In this document: positions 31,437 through 39,077 of the stretch, in pieces
Numbering within the stretch: the stretch's first letter is position 1
Layout: each line of letters starts with the position of its first letter
Source of the DNA: Pseudomonadota bacterium
Lineage (GTDB): Bacteria > Desulfobacterota > Binatia > UBA9968
Assembly: GCA_021324155.1 (NCBI GenBank)
Contig: JAJPJQ010000015.1
Location: 1-52,206 of the forward strand
Length of the DNA stretch: 52,206 bases
Reading direction: 5' to 3'
Notes under the pieces: generated by a model
Told to the model about the DNA's origin: nothing
What the model saw: the letters and a program-made list of their open reading frames with translations, nothing else
The model's database searches: none
Program-made: the position numbers and the translations under genes

Positions 31437-32549
31437 ATGAAGCCGTATCTCGGCGGGCTTCTTTGCGCCGTTGTTATTCTGCTCGCTGCGGTCGGCGCGC
31501 ATGCCGCCGATACTTCCGAATGGGATAGAATCGTCGCGGGGGCGAAAAAGGAAGCCCGCGTAAATCTCTACGTCGGCCGCTACGGCACCGAGCCGCTGTT
31601 GACCGAGTTCCGGCGCGAATATCCCGAGATCCAGATCACGAGCGTCAACGGTCAGGGAAGCCAGCTCGGGGCGCGCATCATGACCGAAGCGCGCGCCGGT
31701 AAAGTCATCGCCGACGTTTTCAGCGGCGGCGCGACCACCAACTATAATATTCTTTACAGAGGCAAGGCGCTCGATTCGATCAAGGCGGCGCTCGTCCTAC
31801 CCGAAGTCCTCGATGTCTCGAAATGGTACGGCGGCGCCCACTTCTACGCCGACCCCGAAGGCACGAGCGTTTTCGTCTACATCGCGAACCCGAGCAGTTC
31901 GGGACTTTACTACAACACGACGCTCGTCAATCCCAAGGAGTTCAAGTCGTACTGGGACGTCGTTAAGCCGCGGTGGAAGGGGAAAATTGTCTCGCAGGAC
32001 CCTTCCGGCAACGGGATCGGCCCGCCGCTGGTCTTCTTCTATAAGAACCCCGAGATCGGTCCGGAATTTATCAAGCGGTTATTCGGCGCCATGGACATGA
32101 CCTTCGGGCGCGACCGGCGGCAGATCAGCGACTGGCTCGCGAGCGGGAAATTTTCCATTTGCCTCGGCTGCCGCGAGGCGATCAAAGCGAAGGAGCAAGG
32201 ACTTCCCGTTGACGAGTTCGGCACCGAGGATTGGAAAGAGGGCGTCTACATCACGAGCGGCGGCGGATCGCTGAGCCTCATCAAAGGCGCGCCGCATCCG
32301 AACGCCGCGCGGGTCTTCATCAACTGGTTTCTCTCCCGCAAGGGACAAACCGCGCTGCAAAAATATCCCGATCTCTACGGCGAGGCCGCGCCCAACTCGC
32401 GCCGCATCGACATCCCTAAAGACGGCCTGCCGCCGGAGAGCCGCATCGTCAAGGGGCGGAAATACCTCGACATCTCCGACATCGAGCTGCAGGACGCCGC
32501 GCCGGTCTTGAAATTCATCAAGGAAATCCAGGCAGGGACTGGGAAGTAG
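31437..32549 (+). CDS. Extracellular solute-binding protein (AfuA/PotD-like, ABC type)
   Basis: A 370-residue secreted protein with signal peptide MKPYLGGLLCAVVILLAAVG...AHAAD. The mature part opens EWDRIVAGAKKEARVNLYVG, followed by AKKEA, FRREYPEIQITSVNGQGSQLG, KVIADVFSGGATTN, YYNTTLVNPKEFKSYWDVVKPRWKGKIVSQDP and HPNAARVFINWFLSRKGQ, all typical of family-1 binding proteins related to ferric-ion and polyamine binders. The start lies 17 bp after the Rieske oxygenase gene. Its 3' end overlaps a convergent minus-strand gene by 32 bp. No permease or ATPase gene is nearby. Confidence 0.9.
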   Translation: MKPYLGGLLCAVVILLAAVGAHAADTSEWDRIVAGAKKEARVNLYVGRYGTEPLLTEFRREYPEIQITSVNGQGSQLGARIMTEARAGKVIADVFSGGATTNYNILYRGKALDSIKAALVLPEVLDVSKWYGGAHFYADPEGTSVFVYIANPSSSGLYYNTTLVNPKEFKSYWDVVKPRWKGKIVSQDPSGNGIGPPLVFFYKNPEIGPEFIKRLFGAMDMTFGRDRRQISDWLASGKFSICLGCREAIKAKEQGLPVDEFGTEDWKEGVYITSGGGSLSLIKGAPHPNAARVFINWFLSRKGQTALQKYPDLYGEAAPNSRRIDIPKDGLPPESRIVKGRKYLDISDIELQDAAPVLKFIKEIQAGTGK

Positions 32550-33126
32550 TCTGACGACCCGAGCGCACCAGCGCCGCTGCCTCGCGAATCTGCTCTTTGG
32601 CGAGAGGCTGAAACATCGCGAGTTGGTATAGAACGGATCGCTGATCGTCATCGTAACGGACCGTAAACCGAAACACCCTCATTTCGACTCTATCATCGTA
32701 AACCCACGGCAGCGCTTCTTTCGTGATGACGATCGGTTCCGCCAAGCCGCGCCAAACCTCATCCTGTAAAACCGGTTCAAGGTCACCGACCATGGTTTTG
32801 ACCGGATCGAACGTAACGTCATCGACGGTTACTGCCGCCACATTATGAGTGGACTTATTCTGCAAGCTGAAATTCCAAAGGAACTCGGGCTCTCTGCTGT
32901 TTGTCGGATTTGGGCGGATACCGATGCCCGCCCATTCGATTTTCATCCGTAAATCTTCCGCCCGAACCGGGCCGCCACGGCTGATATTCGCCGTGATCTT
33001 CTGACCGCCGGCGATGCCGATCTCGATCGTTTCTGTCGGCTGGGAAAAGCCAGCGAGCGGCAGAGCGAATAAACTCGCACAGAAGACGATCGCGAAGATT
33101 ATTGCCGTTAAAGCAGGTGTTCTCAT
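32518..33126 (-). CDS. Secreted hypothetical protein, 202 aa
   Basis: Start at 33126 (MRTPALTAIIFAIVFCASLF), a Sec signal peptide ending near AGFSQPT. The mature protein has beta-rich segments (TIEIGIAGGQKITANISRGG, NFSLQNKSTHNVAAVTVDDV, VIKEALPWVYDD-like stretch, FRFTVRYDDDQRSVLYQLAM), suggesting an immunoglobulin-like or galactose-binding-like sandwich. No family recognised. It overlaps the 3' end of the preceding binding-protein gene and is divergent from the molybdenum-hydroxylase operon. Confidence 0.75.
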   Translation of the reverse strand: MRTPALTAIIFAIVFCASLFALPLAGFSQPTETIEIGIAGGQKITANISRGGPVRAEDLRMKIEWAGIGIRPNPTNSREPEFLWNFSLQNKSTHNVAAVTVDDVTFDPVKTMVGDLEPVLQDEVWRGLAEPIVITKEALPWVYDDRVEMRVFRFTVRYDDDQRSVLYQLAMFQPLAKEQIREAAALVRSGRQTTSQSLPGFP

Positions 33127-33263
33127 ACGTTCCGGCAATATGGAGCCATGCGTGTAGGTTGTCAATTTCCCGCGCTCCAAACCACTAAAAATCTATTGAC
33201 GAGTGTCGATATTAGGGCTTTAATCGCCCGTATCCCCTGCACCTTCGAAGGAGGCGAGTCGCC

Positions 33264-33878
33264 ATGGACGACAAAAAAGGCAAGGGCGTTTCGCGCCGCG
33301 ATTTCTTGAAGCGCGTCGGTGCCGGTTCGGTCGGCGCGGCGGTGATCTCGAAAGGCCTGCTCGACGCGCCCGGCGCGGACGCGTATCCGACCGAGGCGGT
33401 CGAGCCTGCTAAGGGCCGGTCGATCGTCTCGCTCAAGGTCAACGGCAAGGCGTATCGCATCGAGGTCCAGCATCGCCAGACGCTCGCCGAAGTCCTGCGC
33501 GACGAGCTCGGCCTCACCGGCACGCGTATCGGCTGCGACCGCGGCGAGTGCGGCGCCTGCACGGTCATCATCGACGGGCGCAATATGTACTCGTGCAGCC
33601 AGCTAGCCGTGTGGATGAGCGGCAAGGAAATCCTCACCGTTGAGGGACTTGCAAAAGGCGACAAGCTCGATCCGATCCAGCAAGCGTTCATCGACCACGA
33701 CGGGCCGCAGTGCGGCTTCTGCACCTCGGGGCAAATCATGTCGGGGAAGGCGCTGCTCCTGCGCAACCCGAGCCCGAGCGAAGCCCAGGCGCGGCGCGCG
33801 CTGTCCGGCAATCTCTGCCGCTGCGGCAACTACAACCGCGAGGTCGAAGCGGTGCTGGCCGCGGCCAAGGCGCGCTAA
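33264..33878 (+). CDS. Tat-exported [2Fe-2S] subunit of a molybdenum hydroxylase (PaoA-like)
   Basis: A 204-residue protein. A twin-arginine signal is evident at residues 9-14 (SRRDFL) with a hydrophobic stretch and a cleavage region near GADA. The plant-type cluster ligands are C91, C96, C99, C111 (CDRGECGACT...C); the second cluster uses C150, C153, C185, C187 (CGFC...CRC). This is the small subunit of xanthine-oxidase-family enzymes. The Tat leader matches the periplasmic aldehyde oxidoreductase PaoABC and differs from cytoplasmic xanthine dehydrogenase. GAAGGAGG precedes the ATG. It opens a three-subunit operon; gaps are 10-19 bp. Confidence 0.92.
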   Translation: MDDKKGKGVSRRDFLKRVGAGSVGAAVISKGLLDAPGADAYPTEAVEPAKGRSIVSLKVNGKAYRIEVQHRQTLAEVLRDELGLTGTRIGCDRGECGACTVIIDGRNMYSCSQLAVWMSGKEILTVEGLAKGDKLDPIQQAFIDHDGPQCGFCTSGQIMSGKALLLRNPSPSEAQARRALSGNLCRCGNYNREVEAVLAAAKAR

Positions 33879-33888
33879 GGAGACGATC

Positions 33889-36102
33889 ATGGCACAAAAA
33901 GAATTCTCCGTTGTCGGCAAGGCGACGCCGCGCATCGACGGCTTCGAGCGCGTGACCGGCAAGGCCGAGTACACCGGCGACGTGCAGCTTCCCGGGATGC
34001 TCTACGCCCGCGTGCTCAGGAGCCCGCACCCGCACGCGAAGATATTGAGCATCGATACGTCGAAGGCCGAGAAGTTGCCCGGCGTGAAGGCGATCGTCCA
34101 CAGCTTCAATACGCAGGTAACCTGGGCGAGCGGAGGCCTCACGCAGAAAAGAATGATTTTCAACAACCCGGTGCGCTACGTGGGCGACGCGGTCGCGGCG
34201 GTCGCCGCGACGGACCGCTACATTGCCGAGGACGCGCTGGAATTGATCGAAGTCAAATACGAAAAGCTGCCCTACGTGCTCGACGCCGCGGCGGCGCTCA
34301 AGTCCGACGCGCCGAAGATCTACCCGAAGGGCAACCTTTCCGTCGGCGACGGGCGCGTGACCGCGCCGATCCGCGAGCAGTGGGGCGACGTTGAGAAAGG
34401 CTTCAAGGAGGCCGACAAAGTTTTCGAGGACACGTACATCAGCAAGCACGTCAACAACGCGCAGATGGAGCGGCGCGTGAGCGTTGCGAAATGGGACGGC
34501 GCCAAGCTCACGGTCTACGCCTCGACACAGGGCATCTCGAACGCACGCGGCGATATCGCCAAGGCGCTCGACCTGCCGCTCAGCCGCGTGCGCGTCGTGT
34601 GCAAATATATGGGCGCCGGCTTCGGCAACAAGAATCAGGCGCAGGACTACGACATGATGACGGCGGTGCTGGCGAAGACCGCGGGCCAGCCGGTCAAGCT
34701 TGAGTTCACGCGCGAGGACGACTTCATCGGCATGCACGGCCGCTGGGCGTCCGAGCAGCATTACAAAGTCGGCGTCAAAAAAGACGGCACCATCACCGCG
34801 GTTGAGCTCAACGCGATCACCAACATGGGCGCTTACCGGAAGCAGAGCGGCGATTTGACCGGCTGCGACTTCTACAACATCCCCAACTACAAGAAGGTCG
34901 TGAGCCCGACGCACACCAACACCGTCGTCGCGGCGAACTACCGCGCGCCGGCTTATCCGCAGTCGGTCTTCGGCTTCGCCTCGATGCTCGACCAGATCGC
35001 TTTCGATCTCGGCGTCAACCCGTACGACATGTTCTTGAAAAACCGCGTGCGCGTATCGAAAGGAAAGAGCCAGTTCACCTCGAACGAGATGGAGGCCTGC
35101 ATCGTCGAAGGCGCGAAGAAGATCGGCTGGCAGGAGAAATGGCATCCGGCCGGCGCGTCGAAAGGCGCGAAGCTCCACGGCATCGGCATGGCGCTCGGCG
35201 GTTACCCGTTTCGTCTGGGACTCGGCGCGGCGACGATCCGCTTGAACCCCGACGCGACGGCGCACGTCATCGTCGGCGTGGTCGATATCGGCACGGGCGC
35301 GAAGAGCACGATGGCGATCATCGCTGCTGAGGCGCTTGGCATCCCGCTCGATCAGATCCAGCTCGCGAGCGGTGACACCGACGTGACGCCCTACTCGATC
35401 GGCGAGTCGAGCAGCCGCACGACGTCTTTCACCGGCACGGCGGTCATCGCCGCGGCCGAGGACGTTCGCAAGCAAATCTTCGCCGTGGCCGCGCGCGAAC
35501 TCGAGGCGAAGCCGGAGGAGCTCGATCTCAAAAACGGCATCGTTTTCTTGAAATCCAATCCCGGCCAGAAGATGCCGCTGGTGAAGGCGATTCGCAAAGT
35601 GGAGTCGGAAATCATCGGCCGCGCGACGACGAATCCGACATGGCCCGAGGGTTTCGACGGCAAGTGCTTCGCGGCGCACTTCTGCGAGGTCGAGGTCGAC
35701 CGCTTCACGGGGCAGGTGCGGCTTACGCGCTATGTGGCCGCACACGACAGCGGAACGATCATCAACCGCCTCACCGCGACTAGCCAGGTGAAGGGCGGCG
35801 TGGTCCAGGGCATCGGCATGGCGTTCACAGAGGAATTGCTGATCGACCGTCCGACGGCGACGCCGATCAATCCCAATTACCGTGACGCGAAGGTCCCGAC
35901 GCACCTCGAAGTGCCGGAGATCGAGGTCCTGTTCGTAGACGCTTCCGATCCATACGGTCCGTTCGGCGGCAAACCGGTCGGCGAGCCGCCGATCACGGCG
36001 TCGGTCGGCACGATCGCCAATGCGATCTTCAACGCGACCGGGAAAAGGTTCAAGGAGCTGCCGATCACGCCCGACAAGATTCTGCGCGCGATCCAGGTCT
36101 GA
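33889..36102 (+). CDS. Molybdopterin-binding catalytic subunit of the hydroxylase (PaoC/CoxL-like)
   Basis: A 737-residue protein, ATG at 33889 with AAGGAG upstream. Family landmarks: VVGKATPRIDGFERVTGKAE at the N terminus, PHPHAKI, the substrate-access loop MGAGFGNKNQ, VDIGTGAKSTMAIIAAEALG (cofactor contact), GESSSRTTSFTG, and the C-terminal FGGKPVGEPPITASVG, in which E699 is the expected catalytic base. It catalyses hydroxylation of aldehydes or N-heterocycles at a Mo centre; the exact substrate is not predictable. There is no signal peptide, so it would be co-exported by the Tat leader of the small subunit. Order small-large-medium differs from E. coli paoABC. Confidence 0.94.
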   Translation: MAQKEFSVVGKATPRIDGFERVTGKAEYTGDVQLPGMLYARVLRSPHPHAKILSIDTSKAEKLPGVKAIVHSFNTQVTWASGGLTQKRMIFNNPVRYVGDAVAAVAATDRYIAEDALELIEVKYEKLPYVLDAAAALKSDAPKIYPKGNLSVGDGRVTAPIREQWGDVEKGFKEADKVFEDTYISKHVNNAQMERRVSVAKWDGAKLTVYASTQGISNARGDIAKALDLPLSRVRVVCKYMGAGFGNKNQAQDYDMMTAVLAKTAGQPVKLEFTREDDFIGMHGRWASEQHYKVGVKKDGTITAVELNAITNMGAYRKQSGDLTGCDFYNIPNYKKVVSPTHTNTVVAANYRAPAYPQSVFGFASMLDQIAFDLGVNPYDMFLKNRVRVSKGKSQFTSNEMEACIVEGAKKIGWQEKWHPAGASKGAKLHGIGMALGGYPFRLGLGAATIRLNPDATAHVIVGVVDIGTGAKSTMAIIAAEALGIPLDQIQLASGDTDVTPYSIGESSSRTTSFTGTAVIAAAEDVRKQIFAVAARELEAKPEELDLKNGIVFLKSNPGQKMPLVKAIRKVESEIIGRATTNPTWPEGFDGKCFAAHFCEVEVDRFTGQVRLTRYVAAHDSGTIINRLTATSQVKGGVVQGIGMAFTEELLIDRPTATPINPNYRDAKVPTHLEVPEIEVLFVDASDPYGPFGGKPVGEPPITASVGTIANAIFNATGKRFKELPITPDKILRAIQV

Positions 36103-36121
36103 CCAGCCGGAGGGACGAGCG

Positions 36122-37105
36122 ATGAAAACGTTCGAAAATGTCGATGTTAAAAGCGTGAAAGAGGCGGTCGGCCTGCTGCAAAAATTCGCCGGCGAGAAGA
36201 AGAATGCGGCCGTCGTCGGCGGCGGCAGCGAGTACCTCCAGCTCATGAAGGTACGCGTGGCGACGCCGGATTACATCGTTAATTTAAAAACGATCCCCGG
36301 CTTGAATTACATCAAGGAAGACGCTGGCGGTTTCCGCATCGGCGCGCTCACGACACTCGCCGAGCTCGAAGAGCACAAAGGCGTACAGGAAAAATTGTTA
36401 TTTCTCTCGCAGGCCGCGGGCGAAGCGGCGTCGCCGCAGATTCGCAACGCCGGCACGGTCGCGGGCAATCTCTGCCAGCGGCCGTTCTGCTGGTACTTCC
36501 GCTCGGCGAGCCATGTGTGCCTGCGCAAGGGCGGCGAAATTTGCTACTCCGTCGCGGGCGATAACCGTTATCACGCCATTATCGGCGGCGGCCCGAGCTA
36601 CATCGTCCATCCGTCCGATCTCGCCCCGGCGCTCGTCGCGCTCGATGCAAAGATTAAGATCGCCGGACCGGCCGGCGAAAAGACGATCCCGCTGGAGAAG
36701 TTTTTCGTTACGCCGCAGGTGAACGCGCGGCGCGAGAATATTCTCGGCCCCGCGGACATCGTGACGGAGATCCAAGTGCCGGCGCCGAAGACGGGCAGCA
36801 AGGGATTCTACTACAAAGCCCGCGAGCGCCAGGCGTGGGATCACGCGATCGTGAGCGTCGCGACAGTCGTCCAGAGCGGGAGCGGCGCCGTGCGCGACGC
36901 GCGCGTCGTGCTCGGCGGCGTGGCGCCGATACCGTGGCGCGTGCCGAAGGCGGAGGAGTTTTTGCGCGGCAAGGCGATCGACGACGCCGCCGCGCAAAAG
37001 GCCGCCGAGATCGCCCTCGACGGCGCGCGGCCGATGAAAGACAACGTCTACAAGATCGACCTAGCAAAGAATCTCGTCCGACAGGCGCTCGTCGCCTCCG
37101 TTTAG
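36122..37105 (+). CDS. FAD-binding (and probably 4Fe-4S) subunit M of the hydroxylase (PaoB-like)
   Basis: A 327-residue protein; start ATG 36122 with GGAGGG upstream. FAD-binding PCMH-type segments: AAVVGGGSEYLQLMKVRVAT, FRIGALTTLAELE, IRNAGTVAGNLCQRP. Four cysteines at C118, C123, C133 and C141 (LCQRPFCWYFR...CLRKGG...C) occur where PaoB-type subunits bind an additional [4Fe-4S] cluster, which ordinary CoxM subunits lack. The rest (HPSDLAPALVALDAKIKI, CO dehydrogenase flavoprotein C-terminal domain) is standard. Electrons would pass from Mo through the 2Fe-2S clusters to FAD. The next gene starts 5 bp after its stop. Confidence 0.92.
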   Translation: MKTFENVDVKSVKEAVGLLQKFAGEKKNAAVVGGGSEYLQLMKVRVATPDYIVNLKTIPGLNYIKEDAGGFRIGALTTLAELEEHKGVQEKLLFLSQAAGEAASPQIRNAGTVAGNLCQRPFCWYFRSASHVCLRKGGEICYSVAGDNRYHAIIGGGPSYIVHPSDLAPALVALDAKIKIAGPAGEKTIPLEKFFVTPQVNARRENILGPADIVTEIQVPAPKTGSKGFYYKARERQAWDHAIVSVATVVQSGSGAVRDARVVLGGVAPIPWRVPKAEEFLRGKAIDDAAAQKAAEIALDGARPMKDNVYKIDLAKNLVRQALVASV

Positions 37106-37110
37106 ATCGC

Positions 37111-37920
37111 ATGCGAGTCGCAACGTTCGGCGGTTTAGCGCTCGCGTTTCTGTTCATTTTCGTTTTTTTCGCCGCGGCCCAGGAAGTCATCCCGCTGCAA
37201 ACACGCCCGGGCGTGACCGAGACCTATTTCCTCGCGAGCGCGCCGAAAAATCCGCAGGCGATCGCGATTCTTTTTCCCGGGAGCGGCGGCTGGATCAAAA
37301 TCCGCACGGAGAGGGGCCAGCCGAGATTCGGGCAGGATAATTTTCTCGTGCGCGTGCGCTCCGACTTCGTCAAGCGCGGCGTCGTCGCCGCGATCGTGGA
37401 TGCGCCGTCCGACCAGCAAAGCGGCGACGGCATGGACGACGTTTTCCGGCTGGGGCCGAACCATTTTGCTGACATCACGGCCGTCGTCGCCGATCTCACA
37501 AAGCGCTTTCCGGACAAGCCGGTGTTTCTCATCGGCACGAGCCGCGGCACGATCTCGGCCGCCGCGCTCGGCGCGCGCTTCGGCGATCAGATCGCCGGGG
37601 TGATTCTAACGTCGACGCTGTTCAGCAAAGCGGGATCGTCGCCGTCGAAGCAGGGGCTTAGCAAATTCGACTTCGCGACGATCAAAGTTCCTTTGCTATT
37701 CGTGCATCACGTGTCCGATCAATGCCAATACACGCAGTACGCCGACGCGCAGCGCCAGGCCGGCAAATACCCGCTGATAACCGTGATGGGCGGGGATACA
37801 CCGAAGAGCGGGCCGTGCGATCCGTACGCGCAGCACGGCTTCTACGGCAAAGAGTCGGAGACGGTCGAAGAAATGGTCAACTGGATGCTGAAGAAGCCCT
37901 ATAAAGACATCATCAAGTAG
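37111..37920 (+). CDS. Secreted alpha/beta hydrolase (dienelactone-hydrolase-like)
   Basis: A 269-residue protein. Signal peptide or anchor MRVATFGGLALAFLFIFVFF...AAAQE. Fold features: FPGSGGWIKIR (oxyanion region), nucleophile elbow GTSRGT, then the acid in HHVSDQC and the catalytic His in AQHGFYG near the C terminus. It follows the molybdenum-hydroxylase subunit M gene after 5 bp, so it probably shares the transcript and may hydrolyse an ester substrate or product of that enzyme in the periplasm (inference). The family is too broad to name a substrate. Confidence 0.85.
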   Translation: MRVATFGGLALAFLFIFVFFAAAQEVIPLQTRPGVTETYFLASAPKNPQAIAILFPGSGGWIKIRTERGQPRFGQDNFLVRVRSDFVKRGVVAAIVDAPSDQQSGDGMDDVFRLGPNHFADITAVVADLTKRFPDKPVFLIGTSRGTISAAALGARFGDQIAGVILTSTLFSKAGSSPSKQGLSKFDFATIKVPLLFVHHVSDQCQYTQYADAQRQAGKYPLITVMGGDTPKSGPCDPYAQHGFYGKESETVEEMVNWMLKKPYKDIIK

Positions 37921-37931
37921 GAGTGAACGCC

Positions 37932-38303
37932 ATGGCGAGAATCAAACACGTCGCGATCCGCACGGCCGATCCCGAGAAGACGGCCACTTTTTATGAGGAC
38001 ACGTTCGGTCTAAAGCGCGCGGGGCTGGGCAAGAACGGCATATACTTGACCGATGGCCACATCAATCTTGCGATCCTCAAAGGCGGTGACAAACTCGGCA
38101 TCGAGCACCTGGGATTCCAGGTCGACGACGTCGACGCGACGCTCGCGCGCGTCTCGGCGCACGGCGGCAAGCCGCTCGGCGAGCGCGTCAACGTGACGCC
38201 GACGGACGCAAAAAATCCGCAATCGTATTTCGAGATAAAATGCCTCGGCCCCGACGATCAGATCATCGACGTATCGGGGTCGGGATGGGCGGGGACGGAC
38301 TGA
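37932..38303 (+). CDS. VOC family protein
   Basis: A 123-residue glyoxalase-fold protein from the ATG at 37932 (an in-frame GTG 9 bp earlier is less likely). It reads MARIKHVAIRTADPEKTATF, YEDTFGLKRAG, HLGFQVDDVDATLARVSAHG and SYFEIKCLGPDDQIIDVSGSG. Metal-ligand candidates are His7 and Glu ~105. It is the last gene of the run started by the Tat 2Fe-2S subunit and ends only one base from the convergent jag stop codon. Confidence 0.9.
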   Translation: MARIKHVAIRTADPEKTATFYEDTFGLKRAGLGKNGIYLTDGHINLAILKGGDKLGIEHLGFQVDDVDATLARVSAHGGKPLGERVNVTPTDAKNPQSYFEIKCLGPDDQIIDVSGSGWAGTD

Positions 38304-38304
38304 G

Positions 38305-39066
38305 CTAGCCCTTTCGCTCGCGGCTCTCCTGCTTTGCGGACTTCGGTTTCTCTTCTTCTTTTCGCTTGCGGTCGCCTTCTGGAATAATCAGCATGCGCCG
38401 GTAGATGCCGGTCCCCAGGCTCTTCGTGGTGAGCCAGGGATCGTCGGCGAGTGCAGCGTGCACGATGCGCCGCTCCGTGGGGCCGAGCGGATCGACATTC
38501 ATCGCTTTGCGCTGCCGCTTCGCTTTTTCTCCGAGCCTCAGCGCCATATCCTCCAGCGACTTGCGCCGCTGCTCGCGGTAGCCCTCGGCATCGATCTCGA
38601 AGTGAACGCCGCGCCGCGTCTCGCCGATCATGCGCGTCAATAAATAATGCAGCGCCTCGAGCGTCTGGCCCTTATTGCCGGTGAGGATGCCGCCGGTTTC
38701 GCCCTGGATCTCGAAGACGATCTCTTCCGGCGCATCGCCGCGCTTGGCAACGATGCGCGCGTCGACGTCCATGTGGCGCAGGATCTCGCTCAGCGCTTCG
38801 CACCCTTTTTCCTCCGCGGCCGCGACGTCGGCGGGATCGACGTTGCGCTGCGGCGAGCGCGCGCTGCGCTGCTCGCCTGCCTCGTTGTCGTCGGCCCGCT
38901 TGAGCGACGCGCGCACGCGCGCTTTTTTCGCGCCGATGCCTAGCACGCCGCGCCGCGGCTCGACTAGGACGTCGATCACGGCGTCATCGCGGCCGACGCC
39001 GAGGATTTTCAGTGCATTGTTAATTGCGGCTTGGAGAGTGTCGCCTTCGGCCTCGACAGTATCCAT
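38305..39066 (-). CDS. jag: Jag/KhpB RNA-binding protein
   Basis: A 253-residue protein, start at 39066 (MDTVEAEGDTLQAAINNALK). Jag-N domain at residues ~1-55 (...GVGRDDAVIDVLVEPRRGVLGIGAKKARV), a linker, a KH domain (~80-150; IVFEIQGETGGILTGNKGQTLEALHYLLTRM), and a C-terminal R3H domain (NVDPLGPTERRIVHAALADD). The basic tail is Lys/Glu-rich. It binds RNA and is usually encoded after yidC, as here, with an 11-bp gap. The upstream part of the long open frame (to 39339) overlaps yidC and is not coding. mnmE, which commonly follows jag, is absent. Confidence 0.93.
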   Translation of the reverse strand: MDTVEAEGDTLQAAINNALKILGVGRDDAVIDVLVEPRRGVLGIGAKKARVRASLKRADDNEAGEQRSARSPQRNVDPADVAAAEEKGCEALSEILRHMDVDARIVAKRGDAPEEIVFEIQGETGGILTGNKGQTLEALHYLLTRMIGETRRGVHFEIDAEGYREQRRKSLEDMALRLGEKAKRQRKAMNVDPLGPTERRIVHAALADDPWLTTKSLGTGIYRRMLIIPEGDRKRKEEEKPKSAKQESRERKG

Positions 39067-39077
39067 CGGACGTTCTT

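Noticed and set aside
33736-36246. 836-residue open frame on the minus strand opposite the Mo subunit gene
   Set aside because: Antisense shadow of a GC-rich gene; Arg/His/Asp-rich, no domain signature, while the plus strand carries complete family motifs.
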